A stretch of DNA of 34,374 nt. Origin: Anaerolineaceae bacterium UBA4799. Lineage in GTDB: Bacteria; Chloroflexota; Anaerolineae; Anaerolineales; Anaerolineaceae. Location: NCBI GenBank assembly GCA_002402725.1, contig DHGL01000017.1, forward strand, positions 14,611 through 48,984. Reading direction: 5' to 3'. Both the position numbers and the translations under genes were made by a program. The notes beneath the pieces are model-generated. The model saw nothing but the letters and a program-made list of their open reading frames with translations. It was not told where the DNA came from and did no database searches. Of this stretch, positions 7,756-16,400 are shown one piece after another. How positions within the stretch are numbered: the first letter of the stretch is position 1; every line of letters starts with the position of its first letter.

Positions 7756-8499
7756 TTAGACCCCCATCATGTCCTTCGCCAGAATGACTTCCCCGGCAAA
7801 CTCGCTTCTGGCACCTTCCAACAGCAATGCCTCTTTGATTCGGCTGTCATAATGAATGAGTATGAGTTTTTTAACCCCAGCGTTAGTTGCGAGCCTGCCA
7901 GCCTGGGCAGGTGATGTGTGCCCCTTTGCCTCTCCAGCGGCTTCCTGCAGTAGAACATCAGCCTGGCTTGCCAGTCTCGCCACGTTATCGCAGGGCTCGG
8001 TATCACAAGAATAAGTGATAACCTTCTCACCGGTGAATTCAATCCTTAATCCAATGGTCGGAACCAGGTGCTGCACCGGTAAAGCGCTGATGATAAGAGA
8101 ATCATCCGCAATGAATCCCGCTTGACCCACGTCAGGGATGACATTGAATTCTACCGGAAACATCCCTTTCCAATCCTGCCAGCTGAAGATTTCGAGCAGA
8201 GACCTGGCTTTGGTCAATGTAATCTCCAGCCCATGGAGGGTCAACAGGGTCTGCCGCTTTTCGAGCCACATGTCCATGATTAGTAGCGGCAGGCTGCCCA
8301 CATGGTCGGCGTGGAAGTGAGTCAGTATGAGGTCATTGACCTTGTTGATATGGCAACCAGCGGCCGCCAATTTGGCTACGGGGTTGTCACCGCAATCTAC
8401 CATCACCGTTCTTTGCTCAGTGTCTATCAGAAGATGGGTGTTATCCTGCGCCACCTTAGGTACTGCGTTCGCGGAACCGAGAATTGTTACCTGGTTCAT
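7756..8499 (-). CDS. MBL-fold metallo-hydrolase, ribonuclease Z-like
   Basis: A 247-residue metallo-beta-lactamase-fold protein. The metal motif HFHADH follows LILT near residue 61, the later ligands are in SCDTEPCD and GHTSPAQAG, and LILIHYDSR ends the core. This spacing resembles RNase Z (tRNA 3' processing) and related phosphodiesterases. I do not see the RNase Z exosite arm clearly, so the substrate is open. AAGGGAGAT precedes the ATG at good spacing. It is the last gene of a minus-strand run that includes ftsK and lgt, 22 bases after the lgt stop, and no terminator is visible after it. Confidence 0.82.
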   Translation of the reverse strand: MNQVTILGSANAVPKVAQDNTHLLIDTEQRTVMVDCGDNPVAKLAAAGCHINKVNDLILTHFHADHVGSLPLLIMDMWLEKRQTLLTLHGLEITLTKARSLLEIFSWQDWKGMFPVEFNVIPDVGQAGFIADDSLIISALPVQHLVPTIGLRIEFTGEKVITYSCDTEPCDNVARLASQADVLLQEAAGEAKGHTSPAQAGRLATNAGVKKLILIHYDSRIKEALLLEGARSEFAGEVILAKDMMGV

Positions 8500-8521
8500 G
8501 CCGAGATCTCCCTTTCGATGC

Positions 8522-9343
8522 TTAATCGGTTTGAATCGGGTTTACTGCGTGTTTTTTAGGTAAGTGCCGCACCAGTAATGAGATTGAAGCCGCCACCGCG
8601 ATGACTGCCATTAGCCACTGGTTGCTGTTGATTCCAGCGATTGGCGAATATACGATTCGTATGAATTCCAAAAAGAACCTGCCTACCGGGTAGATGATCA
8701 GGTAAACCAAAAACACATCTCCGGGCTTCAATTTACTCTCAAATTTACGTGCAATCCACAACAACACCAACATGTTGAGGATATTCCAGATAGACTCGTA
8801 GAGAAAGGTCGGGTGGTAGCGTTCTATGTCAGCGTATCCCGGCAACCGGTGTGCTTCATCAATCTTAATCGAAAATGGGAAGGGAAGGTTGGAGGGTAAT
8901 CCGTAAACCTCCTGGTTGAAAAAGTTTCCCCACCTGCCTATCGCCTGCCCCAGCGCCAATCCAGGCGCAACAACATCCACCATTTGTGAAAAATTGAGCT
9001 TCTTTTTCCTGCAATAGATCCATAAAGCCAGCACACCTGCCATCACCGCACCTGGGATTCCCAAACCGCCATTACGGATATTTAGAATCTCAATGGGGCG
9101 CATAAAGTAAGGGTTCTTACCATCAATGAGTAAGGTGGAATCAGGCGTCAACACATGCCAGATGCGCGCTCCAATGATCCCCGCGATTAACACCCACGGC
9201 AGCAGGTCCCAGATGATGTCCTTGTCAAGCCCACGCCTGCGTGATTCCCGCGATGCCAGTAATGCACCCAGCAAAGCTCCGGTAATGATAATCAATGCAT
9301 AGAAATATATCTTTATCCCAAATATCGTAAAACCGTTAACCAT
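8522..9343 (-). CDS. lgt: Phosphatidylglycerol--prolipoprotein diacylglyceryl transferase
   Basis: Integral membrane enzyme that moves diacylglycerol onto the lipobox cysteine, the first step of lipoprotein maturation. Visible family marks are GARIWHV, the GGLGIPGAV segment and the Lgt signature GRWGNFFNQE. About seven membrane helices fit 273 residues. The frame extends upstream to 9439, but the ATG at 9343 (MVNGFTIFG) has AGAGGAAA just before it and lies 10 bases past the stop of the upstream gene, so I chose it. Together with lspA in this window it would process the lipoprotein encoded near yidC. Confidence 0.95.
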   Translation of the reverse strand: MVNGFTIFGIKIYFYALIIITGALLGALLASRESRRRGLDKDIIWDLLPWVLIAGIIGARIWHVLTPDSTLLIDGKNPYFMRPIEILNIRNGGLGIPGAVMAGVLALWIYCRKKKLNFSQMVDVVAPGLALGQAIGRWGNFFNQEVYGLPSNLPFPFSIKIDEAHRLPGYADIERYHPTFLYESIWNILNMLVLLWIARKFESKLKPGDVFLVYLIIYPVGRFFLEFIRIVYSPIAGINSNQWLMAVIAVAASISLLVRHLPKKHAVNPIQTD

Positions 9344-9353
9344 TTTTCCTCTT

Positions 9354-10004
9354 TTAAGTACCAGTATTGATTTGTTTCTTTGCTTGCTTATACACAAACA
9401 GCATCCTTTGAATCGCCGTGAAGTTCGCCCCGATGGCAATGATCCATAAGGCTATGATTGGCAATTTTATGAGCAGAAAAACCACCAGTATGATCATGCG
9501 CTCCACGCGGGTGAGCAGCCCGACTCTGGCTGAAAATCCCAGTGATTCAGCCCGTGCTTTGGTGTAAGAGACCATTACGCTACCAGCCGCGGCTAGAAAC
9601 ACCAGTAGGCTCGCGCTTAGATTCTGCTGCTGGACATAGTAAAAAAGCAACCCCAAAAAAACAACCAGTTCGGAATAGCGGTCGGTAACAGAATCGATGA
9701 AACCGCCAAACCTGGTTGGTTCACCTTGTAGCCGCGCCATTGATCCATCCACCACATCCAACGGCGCGCCTACCAGCAATATCAACCCGGAAACGAGAAA
9801 CCTGCCAGTTGCGGCAAAGTAGCCTGCCAACACTGCGAATATGAATCCAATAGCGGTGATCATATTTGGGTTCAAACCTGCTTTAAGGAAAAAAGCCGCG
9901 ATCGGATCGATGATGCCTTTCAAGAATTTTCGCAGGAAAGCTTCCAGCGACCACGCACTTTTTATTGATTGATCAGATTGATTTTCGCCCATTATCTCTC
10001 TCAT
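9354..10004 (-). CDS. CDP-alcohol phosphatidyltransferase, PIP-synthase-like
   Basis: A 216-residue membrane enzyme with the full CDP-alcohol motif, D-x2-DG-x2-AR-x8-G-x3-D-x3-D (VVDGSMARLQG followed by GGFIDSVTDRYSE). The family joins a CDP-lipid to an alcohol such as glycerol phosphate or inositol phosphate. The later segment SYTKARAESLG and LLTRVERMI resembles phosphatidylinositol-phosphate synthases more than classic PgsA; that is my reading of similarity, not a search. A second ATG at 9992 with GAGAGAG upstream is an alternative start. It lies between ftsK and lgt, both membrane-linked. Confidence 0.85.
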   Translation of the reverse strand: MREIMGENQSDQSIKSAWSLEAFLRKFLKGIIDPIAAFFLKAGLNPNMITAIGFIFAVLAGYFAATGRFLVSGLILLVGAPLDVVDGSMARLQGEPTRFGGFIDSVTDRYSELVVFLGLLFYYVQQQNLSASLLVFLAAAGSVMVSYTKARAESLGFSARVGLLTRVERMIILVVFLLIKLPIIALWIIAIGANFTAIQRMLFVYKQAKKQINTGT

Positions 10005-10041
10005 CCTAAGAGGGAAATTGTACTATAGTCTGGCTTCCAGG

Positions 10042-12234
10042 TCATGATGAAAAACCTTGCTCTTCATCATCCACGGGTCCGCGCTCTTCATCCCCGAGCT
10101 CAAGCACCTCCCGCTCTTTGCCGCTGCCAACCGCCGGACCGATCACTCCCTGCTCCTCTAGTTCATCTATCAGGCGCGCGGCTCGCGGGAAGCCAATATG
10201 CAGGCGACGCTGCAGCAAGGATGTCGAAGCCTTACCCGCTTCTCGTACAACCGATATTGCCCGTTCCAGCAACGCGTCGACCCCATCATTCTCTGTGGTT
10301 TCAACGAGCCCCTCCCACGGCGGCATTCCATCGTTTTCATGAACCACAGATTGCCAGTGGTCAATGATTTTTTCAATTTCCCCGTCGCTCACGATAATGC
10401 CCTGCAGCCGCTGCAACCCGGAGCGTGCCGGGTCGAGAAAGAGCATATCTCCCTTACCCAGTAACGTTTCAGCGCCATTGGCATCCAATATAACGCGTGA
10501 ATCCACTGCTGAGGCCATGGCAAAGGAGATGCGCGCGGGAAAATTGGCTTTTATCAAACCGGTTACCACGTCCGTGCTGGGACGCTGTGTGGCAACCACC
10601 AGATGCATCCCGGTGGCACGCGACATCTGCGCCAGCCTGATCAAGCTGTGCTCAGTTTGTTCCGGTGCGTTTATCATCAGGTCTGCGAGTTCATCGATGA
10701 AGATCACAATCCTCGGCAAGGGGGACTTCTTCTTCTGTAGCATCTTCTGATTGTAGGATTCCAGGTTGCGTGCATGTACCTCTGCCATCAGGCGGTAGCG
10801 CGAATCCATCTCCATTTGTGCCCAGCGCAGCACCGCCAGCATTCGGTCGATTTCGGTTTCCACTTTTCCCATCAGGTGCGGCAATCCATTAAAACGCACC
10901 AGTTCAACCATTTTGGGGTCCAGCATCACCAGGCGCAGGCTTTCCGGTGTGTTATTCATCACCAGACAGGCCGCCAACGCTGTGACACATACTGATTTTC
11001 CAGAATTGGTTGTGCCGGCGATGAGCACATGAGGCAATTTTTCCAGGTCTGCCTGAACCGGTTCACCTGAGACATCCCGTCCCAGCGCCAGCAGCAGCGG
11101 GGTTTTCTTTTTCCTGAAGGCTTCTGATTCCAGTACCGGCCGCAAACGCACAAACGCGTTATCCTCATTGGGAATTTCAATTCCCACATATGACCTTCCC
11201 GGCACCGGGGATTCAATTCTGAGCCTTTGCGCAGAAAGCGCTAGCGCAAGATCGCGCTGTAGGCTGGAGATTTTCGAGACTTTTACTTTCTGCCGCGTCA
11301 CCACTCCGTCCGCGCCGGTGCGCTCAAAATATCCGGGTTCTACGGCATATTGGGTCACAGTTGGGCCTACTCTGAAGCCAAGCACTTTTACCGGAATGCC
11401 AAACTCAGCGAGTTTTTCTTCGATCAAGCGTGCGTTATCTTTGATCAGCACCTGGTCTGGGGGAATTATCTGGTCATTTAACAGCAGGTTCAGCGGGGGC
11501 AGTGCCGCGTTACGCCAACTCACCAGCGAACTTTGTTCATTTTTTCCCGGCTGCGCTTTGATGACTTCCCGCCCCGGAGCTGGTTTACCACTTTTATCGA
11601 CCTTCATAGATGACGAACTGCTTCGCACAGATTTTTCCTGTGCCGCGCCCCGGCTCCAGGCACGTGCTTTATCCAGCAGGCGTGAAAAGAAACCAGTTGA
11701 GAGCCCGGTGAAAATAAAAAACAAAAATAAATAGAATATCAGGGTTAATGGTTTAGAGATAAGGGGAATCAGAAGTTGCGCCAGCCCCCATCCAAAAGTC
11801 CCGCCATCCATCCCTTCATAAGCACGTTCAATCGACACATTTCCGGTGAAAGCTAATAACGGCAGCGTGACCAGCAGCAGACCTTCAATTGCCAGCACTT
11901 TCCCTATGGACAATGGAAAACGCTTGCCAGCTCCGTGCCTGAAAACACTGATGCCGATAAAAACGAGCACCAGCACGAGCAAGTAACTGCCCAAACCAAA
12001 CGCCCGTCTGATAAGCGTTATCCAGGAATTGATGAGGGTTCCGCGGCTCAAACCCAACAACCCTAATGAGGTCAGGATGGAAAGCAGAACCAGGAAAGTT
12101 CCGAGCAGGTCCCAACCGAACTGCCGAAAATGCCTCAGGAATGCGTTTGCGCGTTCAACCAGGGGAGTGTGGACTAATGGGTCGGAGGGTCGCTTTGCGG
12201 GTAAATTGTCCTTGGGACTGGCTCTCGGTGTCAT
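10042..12234 (-). CDS. ftsK: DNA translocase FtsK/SpoIIIE
   Basis: A 730-residue ATP-driven DNA pump that clears chromosomes from the division septum. The N-terminus carries about four membrane helices (45-180), then a linker rich in Ser and Lys. The motor has Walker A AGTTNSGKS at 406-414, Walker B VIFIDE at 510-515 and VATQRPSTDVVTG. The C-terminal gamma winged helix (about 650-715, LLQRRLHIGFPRAARLID) would read KOPS-like sequences. Length and domain order are typical. The ATG overlaps the upstream S1-protein stop by four bases (ATGA) and has no strong Shine-Dalgarno, so translation is probably coupled. Confidence 0.97.
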   Translation of the reverse strand: MTPRASPKDNLPAKRPSDPLVHTPLVERANAFLRHFRQFGWDLLGTFLVLLSILTSLGLLGLSRGTLINSWITLIRRAFGLGSYLLVLVLVFIGISVFRHGAGKRFPLSIGKVLAIEGLLLVTLPLLAFTGNVSIERAYEGMDGGTFGWGLAQLLIPLISKPLTLIFYLFLFFIFTGLSTGFFSRLLDKARAWSRGAAQEKSVRSSSSSMKVDKSGKPAPGREVIKAQPGKNEQSSLVSWRNAALPPLNLLLNDQIIPPDQVLIKDNARLIEEKLAEFGIPVKVLGFRVGPTVTQYAVEPGYFERTGADGVVTRQKVKVSKISSLQRDLALALSAQRLRIESPVPGRSYVGIEIPNEDNAFVRLRPVLESEAFRKKKTPLLLALGRDVSGEPVQADLEKLPHVLIAGTTNSGKSVCVTALAACLVMNNTPESLRLVMLDPKMVELVRFNGLPHLMGKVETEIDRMLAVLRWAQMEMDSRYRLMAEVHARNLESYNQKMLQKKKSPLPRIVIFIDELADLMINAPEQTEHSLIRLAQMSRATGMHLVVATQRPSTDVVTGLIKANFPARISFAMASAVDSRVILDANGAETLLGKGDMLFLDPARSGLQRLQGIIVSDGEIEKIIDHWQSVVHENDGMPPWEGLVETTENDGVDALLERAISVVREAGKASTSLLQRRLHIGFPRAARLIDELEEQGVIGPAVGSGKEREVLELGDEERGPVDDEEQGFSS

Positions 12235-13178
12235 TCTTCGCTGATCAATCCTAACCCAAGCCTGCGCCGGTCTACATCTACATGCAAAATTTTCACCTGC
12301 ACCCTCTGACCTGGAGCGTAATGCTCGGTAATATCCTTATTTCTCAGAAATTCAGGGAAAGATGAAACATGGATCAGTCCTTCAACGCCTTCATCCAACC
12401 TGGCAAATATCCCAAAACGCATGATTGAAGTCAGTTCGGCTGAAACAATATCACCCGGTTTGTATATTTTTGCCAAACGGTCCCACGGGTTAGGCGAAAG
12501 GCGTTTCATGCTTAATGCAATGCGCGAGTTTGATTCATTAACCTGCAGCACCATGACTTTGACCTTTTCGCCGATCTGTAAAACCTGCGCCGGTTTTTCC
12601 ACCCTTCCCCACGACAACTCAGAAACATGGATCAGGCCTTCCACTCCACCGAGGTCAACGAAAGCACCAAAATCCGTGATATTGGTTACCACTCCACAAG
12701 CGATGGTCCCTCCGCTCAGTTTTGCGAATAATTCCTTGCGTTTGCCCTCTCCAGCCTGTGCAGCTCTCTCTGAAAGAACAATGCGCTCGTTCTCCGTTTC
12801 ACATTCGATGATTTTTAGATAAAGGGATTTCCCGACATAATTCGCGAGCTGTTGTTGACGAATTTCATCATTTACTTCTGTTTGAAGTTCGAGCAGGTGA
12901 GAAATTGGAACAAACCCCTGTATCCCAGCGCCTTGCACCAGTAGCCCGCCCCGGTTGTATCCCGTCACTTCGAGCAACACCACCTCATCGCGGGCGTAGA
13001 TTTCTTTCACACAATCCCAATCGATTTGCCCCGGATTTTTTATGTCACAGGGTTTGCAATTCACTTCTTTGCTTTCACGGAAAACTTTTTCCTCATCCGC
13101 AAGAACAGATGCCCACCAGCCTTCGTCCTTTTCCGGAATGCTCGTTTCCTGTTTTTGGTCTTGTACGATATCCACCAT
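12231..13178 (-). CDS. rpsA: S1 RNA-binding domain protein, ribosomal protein S1-like (three S1 domains)
   Basis: A 315-residue protein with three S1 OB-fold domains at about 55-130, 145-220 and 230-312. The second and third are canonical (GVVTNITDFGAFVDLGG with GLIHVSELSW, and MRFGIFARLDEGVEGLIHVS); the first is more diverged. Such proteins act as ribosomal S1, tethering mRNA to the 30S subunit, though a general RNA-binding role is possible because canonical S1 has four to six domains. The frame extends to 13196, but ATG 13178 has GCGGAGGG at ideal spacing. It overlaps ftsK by four bases. Confidence 0.85.
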   Translation of the reverse strand: MVDIVQDQKQETSIPEKDEGWWASVLADEEKVFRESKEVNCKPCDIKNPGQIDWDCVKEIYARDEVVLLEVTGYNRGGLLVQGAGIQGFVPISHLLELQTEVNDEIRQQQLANYVGKSLYLKIIECETENERIVLSERAAQAGEGKRKELFAKLSGGTIACGVVTNITDFGAFVDLGGVEGLIHVSELSWGRVEKPAQVLQIGEKVKVMVLQVNESNSRIALSMKRLSPNPWDRLAKIYKPGDIVSAELTSIMRFGIFARLDEGVEGLIHVSSFPEFLRNKDITEHYAPGQRVQVKILHVDVDRRRLGLGLISEE

Positions 13179-13220
13179 GAAAATCCCTCCGCACAATAAA
13201 CAACAATAATATTGGGTTGC

Positions 13221-15125
13221 TTATGGATTCCTGGTGTTCAATTCCATCAGCACCAGCCGATCGGCGATCTTTTCGATCGCTATCTTCTGTTTCCGGTAGA
13301 GGTCTGCTTCCGAAACCGCTAATTTTATGGCGATCTCGCGTACTTTCTTGCCTTCCAGGAACTTCATGTCCAAAATATTATACAATAACCATTCGCCTGT
13401 GTATTTTCTTTCTCCATCAGGTTTTAACTGGTCAAGCGCGGTTCGCAAAACAGTTCTCAAAGCGTTGACTTCGTTGTTATCATGGTTCGCCATGGCTTCT
13501 TTCACGATTTCCAGCTTCAACAAGGGGCTGTCGGTCAACTTGGGCCCACCCCAGTAATGGGTTAATGCCCCTTTAACCCAGGCGGTCATTTCCTTCTTTT
13601 CCATCCAGTCGGCATCCATCAACATTCCGCGTTGATTGAATCTGCCAACAGCCCGTAGTTTTTGAATCAATTCTTCCTGCGGTTCCAGTTTTTCCAGGGT
13701 GTCAAAAACCTGCTCCAGCATATTTCGATCGCGCAGGGCGATGCCGGCGCGTGCCGCCAGGCGCTTTAGAGCTTCGTGGTCTTCCGAACTCAGGTTGGAG
13801 ATGTCGTTGATCCCGGAGACACCAATGAACCCCAGGAGGTGTTCGCCTGAACCGTTACTCCCATTATGCAATGGGATCAGGATATCAGACCGGCACTCGA
13901 TATAATTCTCATTTGTGTTTTTCGCATTTTCCAGGCAATCAATCTCATCCAGTTGATGTGGATCAAATGATAAATCAGCGGTCTTTTCAACCAGCATAAA
14001 ACCATCATCAGTTTTTTCCAGCAGATAGGCCCCATTTGCCTGCGCTCTATCATTTACTGCCGCAAGAACCATCTCGATAAATTGTTTCAGGTCGCTGCGT
14101 GTGATGATACGCTCTTCAAGTGTTTGTACAAAACGCAGGTCTTGTTCGTCTCTGTCATAAATCAACCATCTTTCTACAGATGGGTAAAACAGCGTGATGG
14201 CATACTCACACACCAGCACGGTCACCACCATGACAATAGGAACCAGAGCATCATAAGGGGTACCCAGCGCAATATTAGTGCGCTTCACGATGGTCATTAA
14301 CCCCAAGGTCAGCACCGCCGTGACAGGTCCTCGCAAAGTCCATTTGATCAACCGGCTCTTCACTACCCGGTCAGGCCATGGAATCCCATAGAATGCCACC
14401 GCGTACGCCATTATAAAAATACAGATATGCAACCCGACCGAAACGGTTGCGGCTAAGAGCCAGAAAAATAGAGTTCTTTGGCTGGCAAAGGTAGAACTGT
14501 ACAATAAGAACGGAAACGCGCCTACGACTGGACCAATCGCGCTAATCGCCAGATACAGCATACGCCGTTTACTGGTTCGTGTAAGCGTGCGTTGATACGC
14601 GCGCCGGAAGTTGATCCAGGCAAGCACAAGGATGATGACATAATAAGCGATAAATAATTGGGTGAATATGGTTGGTGAATGATGAGGAGCAGGCGGCTGG
14701 TCGAGCACCAATTCACCCAGGAACCAGGGCGAGAATAGAAATATGATCAGTATGCATGAAAACAGGTAGGTAGCTCTTATCGCCCATTTGCGACGCCAGC
14801 GTGAAGGCCGCCCGGTTGTAGCCAGGAGAGCGTCTGAAAAATTTAAGTAGGTTGCTGGCAGCAAAATGATCCCTATCCATTGCGCCCGCAACCAGAAATC
14901 GATCATGTATATGTCTTTGCTGGTCGCTCCAAACGATTCTGCAGAGAATGCAATGACCAGGCAAAACATGATCGCCGCGAAAGCCCGCGCCACTCTTTCC
15001 TTGAGATTGAAAGTCAGGCTGTATAACAGCAGGGCAAAAGCGGTAATTGCAATACCTGCGGTCAGGATTTGGCTTATTGTTCTGGCTACTGCGATGATTT
15101 CATTCATCCAGCTACTGATCATCAT
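13221..15125 (-). CDS. Multi-pass membrane sensor with GAF domain and C-terminal HTH-like segment
   Basis: A 634-residue protein with about nine membrane helices in the first 315 residues, resembling 7TM-type N-terminal domains of histidine kinases. A cytoplasmic GAF-like domain follows (about 350-469), then a helical region (470-573) and a C-terminal segment (574-634) that reads like a sigma region 4-type helix-turn-helix: KKVREIAIKLAVSEADLYRKQ. No HisKA, HATPase, GGDEF or phosphatase motif is visible, so it is not a kinase in the usual sense. I infer a membrane-tethered DNA-binding regulator with unknown signal. Start is one of two adjacent ATGs (15125 or 15122) after AGGGA. The GNAT stop is four bases upstream. 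Confidence 0.75.
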   Translation of the reverse strand: MMISSWMNEIIAVARTISQILTAGIAITAFALLLYSLTFNLKERVARAFAAIMFCLVIAFSAESFGATSKDIYMIDFWLRAQWIGIILLPATYLNFSDALLATTGRPSRWRRKWAIRATYLFSCILIIFLFSPWFLGELVLDQPPAPHHSPTIFTQLFIAYYVIILVLAWINFRRAYQRTLTRTSKRRMLYLAISAIGPVVGAFPFLLYSSTFASQRTLFFWLLAATVSVGLHICIFIMAYAVAFYGIPWPDRVVKSRLIKWTLRGPVTAVLTLGLMTIVKRTNIALGTPYDALVPIVMVVTVLVCEYAITLFYPSVERWLIYDRDEQDLRFVQTLEERIITRSDLKQFIEMVLAAVNDRAQANGAYLLEKTDDGFMLVEKTADLSFDPHQLDEIDCLENAKNTNENYIECRSDILIPLHNGSNGSGEHLLGFIGVSGINDISNLSSEDHEALKRLAARAGIALRDRNMLEQVFDTLEKLEPQEELIQKLRAVGRFNQRGMLMDADWMEKKEMTAWVKGALTHYWGGPKLTDSPLLKLEIVKEAMANHDNNEVNALRTVLRTALDQLKPDGERKYTGEWLLYNILDMKFLEGKKVREIAIKLAVSEADLYRKQKIAIEKIADRLVLMELNTRNP

Positions 15126-15129
15126 TTCC

Positions 15130-15669
15130 CTATTTTAAAGCACTCATATAGAATAATGCCATGTCCCCATTTTGATAGTAGTTATCAATCATCCCGGCGT
15201 ATCCGAAACGTAATTTTCTGGCAAATTCGACCATGGCATGATTTTTTGCCGGTACTTCAAGGACTAGCCTGGTCATCCCTCTCCTTCTTACCCAATCCTG
15301 AGCAGAAAAAATCAGCGCTGTCGCGATTCCCTGGCGACGGAATGGCGTATCGACAACCAAATCGTGTACGACGGCAGATAGTTTATCTATATCTTCATCC
15401 AACGTCAGGTATCCTGCCAGGTTACCTTCGCAACTGGCGATGAGGAAGAGCAAATGACGGGTCCAAGTGTCTTTGAGGGGTTCAGCCCGGCGGGGATAGT
15501 TCAATCGCAACACCCTGGGAAGTCTCACTTCGTTGAGTTCGTTTGCGATGCGTTCCTTTGTTATGCTGCCATCCACCCGCCATACATGGGTGGTCTCACT
15601 GGTATGGTCGAATTTCTCCAGCGCAGAGATATCACTTGATACCGCGGGACGTATTTCCACTTCTGCCAT
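15130..15669 (-). CDS. GNAT family N-acetyltransferase
   Basis: A 179-residue single-domain acetyltransferase using acetyl-CoA. The central motif VVHDLVVDTPFRRQGIATALI contains the Q-x-x-G-x-A pyrophosphate loop, and the C-terminal FARKLRFGYAGMIDNYYQNG matches the usual GNAT ending. The shape is near RimI-like protein or small-molecule acetylases, but the substrate is not predictable. It starts three bases after the Ig-domain protein's stop and ends four bases before the sensor gene, so all three are likely cotranscribed. Confidence 0.85.
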   Translation of the reverse strand: MAEVEIRPAVSSDISALEKFDHTSETTHVWRVDGSITKERIANELNEVRLPRVLRLNYPRRAEPLKDTWTRHLLFLIASCEGNLAGYLTLDEDIDKLSAVVHDLVVDTPFRRQGIATALIFSAQDWVRRRGMTRLVLEVPAKNHAMVEFARKLRFGYAGMIDNYYQNGDMALFYMSALK

Positions 15670-15672
15670 TTC

Positions 15673-16359
15673 TTACTCCGATGCCTCGATAATCACCTGT
15701 ATCACACAGGCTGGTAGCGAGTTATTTTGATTATCATTTACCACCAGACGCAGTTCATATTCACCCGGTACCAGTGCCCTGGTGTCCCACGCTCCTCCGA
15801 AGGGTTCGTTGATAATTTTCGCGTTTCCAGCCGCTATGGTGGTCCAGGTATCAGTCCCTGAAGGGGCATATTCGTATTTGTAAAAACCCAGGTTTTCAAT
15901 GTTAACCGTGCCCTTCAACTCGACCCTTCCAGTGATAGTATCTCCATTTTGAGGATCCGTCCAATCAATCTGGTCAGGAATACACCCGCGGCTGAAGTAA
16001 GATGTAATCGTCGGGATCAGCCCTTCTCCAGTTATCACAATGGTTGGTGCCGGGGTGGCTGTCGGCGGTTGCAGCGTCAGGTCGATGGTAGGCGTAGGCA
16101 ATTGCTGCACGCCAGGTATAGTAGGTGTAATAAAAGTATTAACCACGAACAGGCCGATCACCAGTAGAACGCTGAAGACCAGTACAGTCAAAGCGGAGTT
16201 GAATTTCTGTTGGGCGTGTTCCTTTTCAAGCCCAAAAATGCTCCTGGACCACTCCCGCCATGAAATGTAGGTTTTTCGCGCGGATACAAGGATGATCAGG
16301 CCGGCAACCAGGAAAATGATAATTTCATATCGCTCGAGAAATCGTAAAAGACTGCTCAC
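15673..16359 (-). CDS. Membrane protein with Thr/Pro-rich linker and Ig-like extracytoplasmic domain
   Basis: A 228-residue protein of unknown function. Helices at about 12-27 and 57-75 leave a short cytoplasmic loop rich in charged residues. A Pro/Thr-rich stalk (about 78-120, for example QPPTATPAPT) leads to a beta-rich domain with motifs typical of bacterial Ig folds: GDTITGRVELKGTV and LVPGEYELRLVVND. Two cysteines (in RGCIPDQ and PACVIQV) could form a disulfide outside the cell. The start is GTG with no clear Shine-Dalgarno; it follows pnp by 41 bases. Confidence 0.7.
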   Translation of the reverse strand: MSSLLRFLERYEIIIFLVAGLIILVSARKTYISWREWSRSIFGLEKEHAQQKFNSALTVLVFSVLLVIGLFVVNTFITPTIPGVQQLPTPTIDLTLQPPTATPAPTIVITGEGLIPTITSYFSRGCIPDQIDWTDPQNGDTITGRVELKGTVNIENLGFYKYEYAPSGTDTWTTIAAGNAKIINEPFGGAWDTRALVPGEYELRLVVNDNQNNSLPACVIQVIIEASE

Positions 16360-16400
16360 AATAATATGGCCATTAAAGGTGCATCCTGTTAATCGACCCC

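Noticed and set aside
9344..9439. Upstream extension of lgt to 9439
   Set aside because: It overlaps the 3' end of the phosphatidyltransferase gene and adds no conserved sequence; the ATG at 9343 has a good ribosome binding site.
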